Source of the DNA: Haplomitrium mnioides
Taxonomy: Eukaryota; Marchantiophyta; Haplomitriopsida; Calobryales
Reading direction: 5' to 3'
Assembly (NCBI GenBank): GCA_049999725.1
Contig: JBNGIS010018445.1
Span: 1 to 25,916 of the forward strand
DNA length: 25,916 bases
In this document: positions 20,693-25,916 of the stretch, in pieces
How the letters are laid out: each line of letters starts with the position of its first letter
Position numbering within the stretch: position 1 is the stretch's first letter
Program-made: the position numbers and the translations under genes
The notes under the pieces: model-generated
The model's database searches: none
Seen by the model: only the letters and a program-made list of their open reading frames with translations
Told to the model about the DNA's origin: nothing

Positions 20693-20939
20693 TGTTAGGA
20701 TGTATAGAGTAACATGATATTAAGATTAGATGATGTTTCTTAATCAATGATTAAGTTACTAATCTATCATTAGTAACTGCATTAGATTAACACTAATCTA
20801 GGATTCAGGTTACCTAAGAACACTATTGTACTATTGATGATTATGATGAGATATGAGATTGAGAGAGGAGAAGAAAGTGAGGAAGCATTCTACACACATC
20901 CTATGAGCTAATGAGTCATATTGTTAAGTGCCTATTACA
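20693..20939 (+). mobile_element. 3' LTR of the copia element
   Basis: It begins TGTTAGGATGTATAG and ends CCTATTACA. It aligns to the 5' LTR along its whole length with a small deletion near the 3' end. Differences are mainly transitions (A/G and C/T). Confidence 0.9.
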
Positions 20940-20999
20940 TGCTTTATCCAACAAATGCAACTCTAGGAAAATAAACATACATTGGAAAAGCAAACTTAC

Positions 21000-22468
21000 C
21001 AAAAGGTTCACAAAATTGGAGTAAAATGCAGCCATCTTTGACACCTCAGTGTGGAGAGGGTACTTCTCTCTTGCTTTTTCCCAGGAGTTGCAATAAAATT
21101 TGGAGCAGAAAGACTCTACCATGACTGTCAAAACTTTATGTCTCTTTAGCTCGTAAGACATTTCTTCAATTAAAAGCTCTCCGACTTCCACGCATTCAAA
21201 ACAAATATTTTAACTTCGTCGGGAATACCTTGAAGGGACCTCCAAGGTGTCCACTTCATGTCTTCCATTCTCAATGATCCCTTGGCCTTTGGGTTCTAGC
21301 CCTTCACTGCATTCTTCTCCCACATAGAAAAAATTCTCTATGGTAAATCCCAAAGCTCACCACTTCAAAATGCCATCTGGAACCAATTGTCTTGAGAAAT
21401 AACTTCTTCTCAAGAGCCGAATTTGGCTTGATCTCCGAGGTCTCCAATACTAGCTCTCTTTTTAATTTTTGGGATGAAACCATCCCACTCTCCATGAATC
21501 TTTGATGCCAATATTTGACCTTCTGAATCAATGTTGTATCCAATCGGTACCTTTGGTCGTAATTGTCATCTGTTGCAAATATGCGAGCTTCTGTTGGTGT
21601 TAGGCCCATGTAAACATAAGAATTGCATAGCCAAAGCATAGGATTCTTTGCTCTGTATTTTGTGACAAGAAGCTTCCTTGCTAAAGCATTGTGATTGGCT
21701 CTTGCAATCTCATATCGATACTTGTCAAGGTTCCTCAAATCAAACTCTAACTTATCCTTCCCACCGCACTTCGAGTTAACAACAATAAAACAAATTTGTG
21801 CATATTTTTTGGTGAGAATTGTTTATGTGAGAAGCTCAACAAAGTCTTCATTCAACCTTCTAATCTAAAATGACCCCATGTTGTCTATTCCAGCTTTTGG
21901 AAGATTTAAATTCTCCAAACGAATTGTAACTTTTTCTTCTCGTACTCTGCATCGTTGGATTGCAGACTCCTTGATTTTATTTTTGTCTTTCTCAAACATT
22001 GTTTGAGGTTCCACTTACTCTCGCTCTTGAAAGTTTTGTATCCCTTTTATGCGATTGCTTTTGTGCTCTTGATGTTGGAGCCTTAACTGGCTCTGGCTCT
22101 ATTTCCTCCCTTGAGGTACTTGGTGTTGAAGACAAAGAGGCAACAGAAGAGGACCTTGTTGGAGATTGGTAGGGAGCTAGCTCCTCCTCAATAATTGTAG
22201 TTGGAATAGGCTTCTTCTTTGGAATGGCCTGTTAATTCTTTTTTGAAGCCTTGACTAGCTCCACCACCTTTCTCTTTTTTGCAGCTGATGGTTTTGGTGT
22301 TGTTGCAACTTACATGGTCGTCACACTTGTATACAACACAAGTTGCTAATTGTGGACGTATTGCTTAGGCTTCAACAATTTAATGCTTATAGCCATCGTG
22401 ATAAAATCATGTTCAATGTGCTTTGCATCTTGGTAGCCATCCACAAAGTTTGCCAAAAATTGTGTTAA
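21000..22468 (-). pseudogene. ParB-like gene, exon 3 with putative ParB/sulfiredoxin-fold domain
   Basis: Acceptor TTTTTTAG at 22470-22469; donor GTAAGTTTG from 20999. Order on the minus strand: LTQFLANFVDGYQDAKHIEH; a Lys/Pro/Ser-rich stretch (PSAAKKRKVVELVKASKK, SSSVASLSSTPSTSREE) with a nuclear-signal-like AAKKRKV; then, after a shift near 22000, the domain: KVTIRLENLNLP, RRLNEDFVELL, ICFIVV, KYRYEIARANHNALARKLL and YMGLTPTEARIFATDDN (about 21950-21550). The order strand, helix, I-V-V strand, YEI-x3-H, then EA...N resembles ParB/Srx folds. After another shift near 21335, a C-terminal part has FCSKFYCNSWEKAREKYPL and YSNFVNLL. About six stops and two shifts. The fold is my inference from pattern, not from a search. 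Confidence 0.5.
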
Positions 22469-22575
22469 CTAAAAAACAAAATTAAAAAATCATCAAACAT
22501 GTTGAACAAAAAGTTTCTAGGTGTTTACAACAAGTAAAAATACACACAATATTTAGTCTAAGCTAAAAAGACTAG

Positions 22576-22780
22576 AGAGTCTATGCACACATGGGTCTGG
22601 GAGTCCAGACGCGCTTGGACCTAAGAATCCATGCGCGCATGGACCTGGGAGTCTATGTGCACATGGACCCAGGAATCCATGCACATACGGACCTGAGACT
22701 TTAGACGCGCTTGGACTTGGGAGTCCAGGTGGGCATGGCCTTGAGAGTCCATACGGACATGGACTCAGAAGCCCATGCAT
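22576..22780. repeat. 24-bp minisatellite with palindromic core, array 3 (variant)
   Basis: Eight to nine units of 24 bp following GGACCTGGGAGTCCATGCGCGCAT. The palindromic core TCCATGCGCGCATGGA is the same as in arrays 1 and 2, but the spacer TTCAAT is replaced by CTGGGA, which still sits between GGAC and GTCC-like arms. It lies in intron 2 of the ParB-like gene (between 22840 and 22469). Confidence 0.92.
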
Positions 22781-22840
22781 GTATTGAGTTCCAAGTCAAT
22801 ACAAAAAGAAAACAAATGAAAAAGGGTTTTGAGATCTTAC

Positions 22841-23183
22841 CTTGTTGTCTTCCTTAGCCATTTGTAGATGTTGACAAAAATGTCCCTCTCGTTCAACTCC
22901 CAAAAGCTTAATTGTTTTCGAAAGGCCTTGTATAGGGTAATGATATTATGTGATTGCACAAGCAGCCTGATGTTGGCTCGTTGTCCCTCTCTAATCATCT
23001 TTATTTAGACAACAAGACCTTCACCAACAAAACAGTAAAAGTGTTGATCAGGATCTTTCAAGGATCCACAATTAACTAGCCAATCCCAATCTAATTTTTC
23101 TACCTCAAGAGCCTTGATAACATCCAAGTATTTGTAAGGCTTTGGTTCAGCAGGTATGAAAACATTTCACAAAAATTGAACGG
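22841..23183 (-). pseudogene. ParB-like gene, exon 2
   Basis: The minus-strand acceptor is a strong pyrimidine tract ending TTGCCATTTTCAG (23185-23184); the donor is AAG followed by GTAAGATC (from 22840). The main frame reads NVFIPAEPKPYKYLDVIKAL, LDWDWLVNCGSLKDPDQHFY, CFVGEGLVV, then REGQRANIRLLVQSHNII, LYKAFRKQLSFWELNERD and IFVNIYKWLRK, with one TGA and one TAA. Joining to exon 3 in frame would need the neighbouring frame (which ends LQMAKEDNK), so a frameshift inside the exon is likely. Unrecognised family. Confidence 0.5.
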
Positions 23184-23249
23184 CTGAAAATGGCAAAGTA
23201 CAAAAAAAATACAAAAACAACGATGATAGGAAAACAAAAACTAGAAAGT

Positions 23250-23497
23250 AAACTCATGACAATGGAAAGAAACTTTCCGCTAACGCTTCTTTTATATCTT
23301 AATTTCAAAAAATAATTCGCTGAGCTCTTCACATGTAGGTTTACATGGTGCCAAAAAACGTTAGTATACAAAGTATCAATTTTTTCATCTTTCCAATTTC
23401 TCTTTTTCATTTTCTTTACAAAAAGTTCCCAACTTTGTCGTTTTGCGGAGTTTTCTTTAAATACATATATTTTAGATAGGCCGCATGAGGTTGACAA
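23250..23497 (-). pseudogene. ParB-like gene, probable exon 1
   Basis: The open minus-strand stretch opens with ATG at 23497: MSTSCGLSKIYVFKENSAKR, QSWELFVKKMKKRNWKDEK, and LYTNVFWHHVNLHVKSSANY, FLKL. The opposite strand is much less protein-like. The 3' boundary is unclear because no good donor is visible before the pyrimidine tract of the next exon. It starts about 50 bp from the ATG of the plus-strand gene, so the two would be divergent. Confidence 0.3.
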
Positions 23498-23548
23498 TAT
23501 TTGTTAAAATAGTTTCTTCAAATAGTTGATTTCTAGTGACCTTTATCA

Positions 23549-23761
23549 ATGATTGGAGTTTCGAAGGGCATGAAGAAGTTAGAATTCCAAGATTCGTCTT
23601 CATAAAAAAGTGTTACTTTTGACAAACAACTTGAGACTTGTTCAAACCGCAATTCTTTGGAGGTAAGCGATGGACTACCAAAAGCATCAAAGGCGATGGC
23701 GAGTATATTGGGGGAAAAGATGGCTTCTATTGAATCAACTCCGCTTGAGAAGATCAAGAAG
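23549..23761 (+). pseudogene. Plus-strand Cys-motif gene, exon 1
   Basis: ATG at 23549 opens MIGVSKGMKKLEFQDSSS, a TAA, KSVTFDKQLETCSNRNSL, EVSDGLPKASKAMASILGEK and MASIESTPLEKIKK, ending in phase 0 at a GTGAAC donor (23762). The 213-nt length fits the phase of exon 2. The intron that follows (23762-24013) holds a 30-bp minisatellite. The reverse-strand open frame over this exon (23533-23757) is taken as its shadow. Confidence 0.4.
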
Positions 23762-23791
23762 GTGAACTCTATGTGCAGTGGATTAGGGATT

Positions 23792-23934
23792 GAACCTTAT
23801 GCGCGTATAAGGTCAAGGAGTGAATCCAATATGCGCATAAGATTAAGGAGTGAACAACTTGCGCACAAACGATCAAAGAGAGAACCCATCGCTCATAGAG
23901 AATTGAAGAAACAAACTTTTGCAAGCATAAGATC
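23792..23934. repeat. 30-bp minisatellite with palindromic core, array 4
   Basis: Four units of 30 bp start GAACC at 23792, GAATC at 23822, GAACA at 23852 and GAACC at 23882, followed by a partial unit. Cores such as CTTATGCGCGTATAAG (imperfect palindrome) and TATGCGCATA recall the 24-bp arrays, but the unit length and flank differ. It lies in the first intron of the plus-strand gene. Confidence 0.85.
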
Positions 23935-24013
23935 TTTTTTGCCGATCAAGCAGTCAAAGTTGAATCTTTCTTTTCACTACTCCAATAGATCAACAAAATG
24001 ACGTTCAACTTAG

Positions 24014-25246
24014 AATTTCGAGACGATTGTGGACCTTTCTTCATCCTCATCCGAGGGAGACCTCAATATTCATGATCAAAATATGTTTTTCTAAAACATA
24101 GAAAACATACAATCTATGGACGATTTCATTTTTGAAGATGAATTGTTGCCTGGATAGCACCACTCAAACAACGAGTGATTTAAGTTCAAGTTAGATCTCA
24201 CAATAAGATTGGGAAATCTGAAACAAACCGAATTCTTTGGAGGAGTCTTCAGACGATAATTTGGGAAATGATACTAGCAAAGAGTCTCAATCAATCAATA
24301 TTTTGTTGGAGTTATCACTAAAGACATCAATTGTGTTACAACAAACATTTCTTAGTGTTCGAGATATTAATCAAGATTCCATTTAAAAATGGTGTTGTTC
24401 TCCCAATCCTTAAAAAGTACTTTATCATTTGAAAACATTTTGCAAAGGAACAAACAATGTTTATGATGATGATTGAGATCTTCAGAACGATGAATTATCT
24501 CCTATTGCTGGATTCGCATACAGACGAAATCGACCATCACAACATACGATTTCTTTGTTTGGACCAAAACCCAAACGGGTAAACATCTTACATGAAAATC
24601 CTTTATGAAATATCCATTCTCACAAGAGCTTTGTAAAGAAAAAGCTTGATCCAATGTCAATTTCTGAATTGAAGAGAATTTCATATTGTGGAAATAATTG
24701 CTTGTCATTGTGCAAGACAAATTTTTTGAAAACTATAAGAGAAACGTATTTTTGACAAAGCATGAAGAATCAAGATATCACATTGCAGCAGAGAATCCCA
24801 AGAAAGGATCTTGATGTTGACAATCACTTTACTTTTCCTAGCAGTAATGTTTTTTGTAGAACAACCTTCAAGTTAATAATATTAGTAGGGAATAATAGAA
24901 TCCAAAGGATTCAAAATCTCAAAAATGCGAATCCTAGAGGCATTTATGTAAAAAGAGAAGTTTTTTTTCCATGAGTAGATGGATAGTTTTTTTAGGAACA
25001 GTACGAGAGAATGCCCACCCACAAAGTTGATAACTTACCCGATAATTTTACAAAATGAGAAGTTGATGACTATAAAACTTATTTGAAAGAGAAATATCTC
25101 TAATGTATTCTTAGTTTTTTTAGGCTTACAAATATTGGAGAACTCATTTTTCAAATGTCAAGATTCCAAAATGCAATAGATTTGCTGTGAAACATGCAAA
25201 GAAATAAAATCATTGCGAGAGAATTTTGTCTTCGAGTCTGACAAAG
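24014..25246 (+). pseudogene. Plus-strand Cys-motif gene, exon 2 (transposon-associated family), broken
   Basis: Acceptor CAACTTAG at 24012-24013. The exon starts NFETIVDLSSSSSEGDLNIH and an acidic DDFIFEDELLPG. A shift near 24220 leads to NSLEESSDDNLGNDTSKES, and the frame continues with few stops: SPIAGFAYRRNRPSQHTISL, SISELKRISYCGNNCLSLC, FPSSNVFCRTTFKLIILVG, NNRIQRIQNL, MPTHKVDNLPDNFTK. After a shift near 25105: AYKYWRTHFSNVKIPKCNRF, then ETCKEIKSLRENF after a small shift, ending at GTAACAA (25247). The pattern CxxxC, VCRxxF, LPxxFT, W-x5-V-x-IPK-x-x-RF-x-x-C is known to me from an uncharacterised eukaryotic family often found in transposon-like settings. The C-terminal part should lie beyond the right edge. 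Confidence 0.5.
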
Positions 25247-25868
25247 GTAACAAATTTCTTCTCTTTTGAAACCTTTGGTTAATCCATGCTCTTTTTTTTA
25301 GACTCAAAGCTTAGTTCTAGAGATGTTATGCTTTCTCAACTTCGTGCCAAAAGATATTTGTTTTGTTAAGTTGTTTAGCAAACAGGATTAGAGTCGAATA
25401 ATTCTTAGCAACTTGAGTTGTGAGAAGAGAGTCTATGCTTACATAAGGTCTGTTGTTTTTAGTCCTTAGCCTTGCAACAAGTTTTGCTTTTGTTGCTTTA
25501 AATCATGAGCTCTTTTCAAGAAAAACAATAGAAAGAACCATTTTTGTTGTTTGTAAATCCTATGCCCGCATAGGATTTGTTCTTATTTTTTTTAAAACTA
25601 GTCGCAACAACAGTCAAAGCAACCCATGATATTGGTGTTGTTGCTTTGGTACTATGTGCATATACGATCAGTTGTTGTCTCCACTCATCCTAGGTGAGCA
25701 TAAGATGTGTTATGGTTTTTTTTATCTTTTGCGAACAAAGAGTCCAAGTTAACTTTGAAACTATAGTTCTAATTTGTGTTCTTTTGTTAGAAAATCTTGT
25801 TTTTCTCCTTTTTAAACTTTTTTTATTTTAAGTCAAACAAATTTTCCTTCATTTAAATTCCCTAAAGT

Positions 25869-25871
<3 letters not shown>
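25247..25871 (+). other. Probable intron with scattered palindromes
   Basis: It follows the GTAACAA donor and shows no coding signal. It is T-rich with single palindromic motifs at about 25435 (TATGCTTACATAAGG), 25555-25578 and about 25660-25705 (ATGTGCATA, CTCATCCTAGGTGAGCATAAG), of the kind that core the minisatellites in the other introns. No acceptor is assigned before the window ends. Confidence 0.4.
25555..25578. repeat. Near-perfect palindrome
   Basis: AAATCCTATGC and its exact reverse complement GCATAGGATTT are separated by only CC. It is a single copy, with the same ATGC-GCAT centre as the intronic minisatellites. Confidence 0.85.

Positions 25872-25916
<45 letters not shown>
25872..25916. 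repeat. (TA)n microsatellite, runs off the window
   Basis: An uninterrupted run of TA dinucleotides for at least 45 bp to the last base. Its true length cannot be seen. Confidence 0.97.

Larger units (their letters stand above)
13999..20939 (+). mobile_element. Ty1/copia LTR retrotransposon, near full length, inactive
   Basis: Order seen: 5' LTR, primer-binding site, very long leader, gag, GAG-pre-integrase, integrase, RT, end of RNase H, polypurine tract, 3' LTR. The order integrase before RT defines Ty1/copia. By hand the LTRs differ at about 19-20 of roughly 247 aligned positions (about 8%), so the insertion is old. No matching 5-bp target duplication was found (AATGT before, TGCTT after). 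It sits in intron 3 of the minus-strand ParB-like gene, opposite to it. Protease and half of RT/RNase H are missing, and stops occur throughout. Confidence 0.9.

Noticed and set aside
13994-20944. Target-site duplication of the large copia element
   Set aside because: AATGT before the 5' LTR and TGCTT after the 3' LTR do not match. Shifting the 3' end gives a near match (AATGC after CCAACA), but that breaks the LTR alignment.
23533-23757. Minus-strand open frame opposite exon 1 of the plus-strand gene
   Set aside because: The plus-strand reading has an ATG, fits the phase of the next exon and has a plausible donor. The choice is not certain.
12599-25246. A reassigned genetic code (TAA/TAG as Gln, as in some ciliates)
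   Set aside because: The same sequences have frameshifts and deletions, TGA stands for Arg in the PPR relic, and catalytic residues of the copia enzymes are lost. Decay explains the stops better.

Overview
The window looks like repeat-rich nuclear DNA from a land plant with a large genome. The evidence is a decayed PPR gene of the plant organellar RNA-editing type, two broken Ty1/copia retrotransposons of one family plus a fragment of a relative, several minisatellites, and two decayed multi-exon genes that look transposon-associated. A gymnosperm is a reasonable guess, but this is inference only. I see no intact protein-coding gene and no RNA gene; every coding sequence found carries stops or frameshifts.

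Layout. 1-3720 (minus): remains of a PPR-E/DYW gene whose 3' end lies off the left edge, carrying a 79-bp tandem array (1150-1613). 3901-4279 (plus): 3' untranslated tail, polypurine tract and LTR of a copia relative. 4560-6495 (minus): integrase-to-RT fragment of a copia element. 6505-7255: tandem array of about 114 bp. 7596-8660: duplicate of one exon, its flanking introns and a palindrome-rich 24-bp minisatellite. 8975-9560 (minus): unrecognised decayed ORF. 9561-12598: purine-rich noncoding DNA.

12599-23497 (minus) is one split gene, read right to left: exon 1 (about 23497), exon 2 (23183-22841), exon 3 (22468-21000), exon 4 (13456-12921), exon 5 (12803-12599). Intron 3 was opened by a 6.9-kb copia element (13999-20939). 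Exon 3 carries what looks like a ParB/sulfiredoxin-fold domain. The 3-4 and 4-5 junctions keep reading phase, which supports the model.

23549-25246 (plus) is a second decayed gene starting back to back with the first. It resembles an uncharacterised, transposon-associated eukaryotic family with Cys-rich motifs, and its 3' part lies beyond the right edge. Introns of both genes carry minisatellites built on short palindromes (GCGCGCAT-type cores). The divergent pair, the shared intron repeats and the extra exon copy at 7.7 kb suggest a large, multi-copy, two-gene mobile element. This is the most interesting hypothesis in the window and it is unproven. The window ends in a (TA)n tract.
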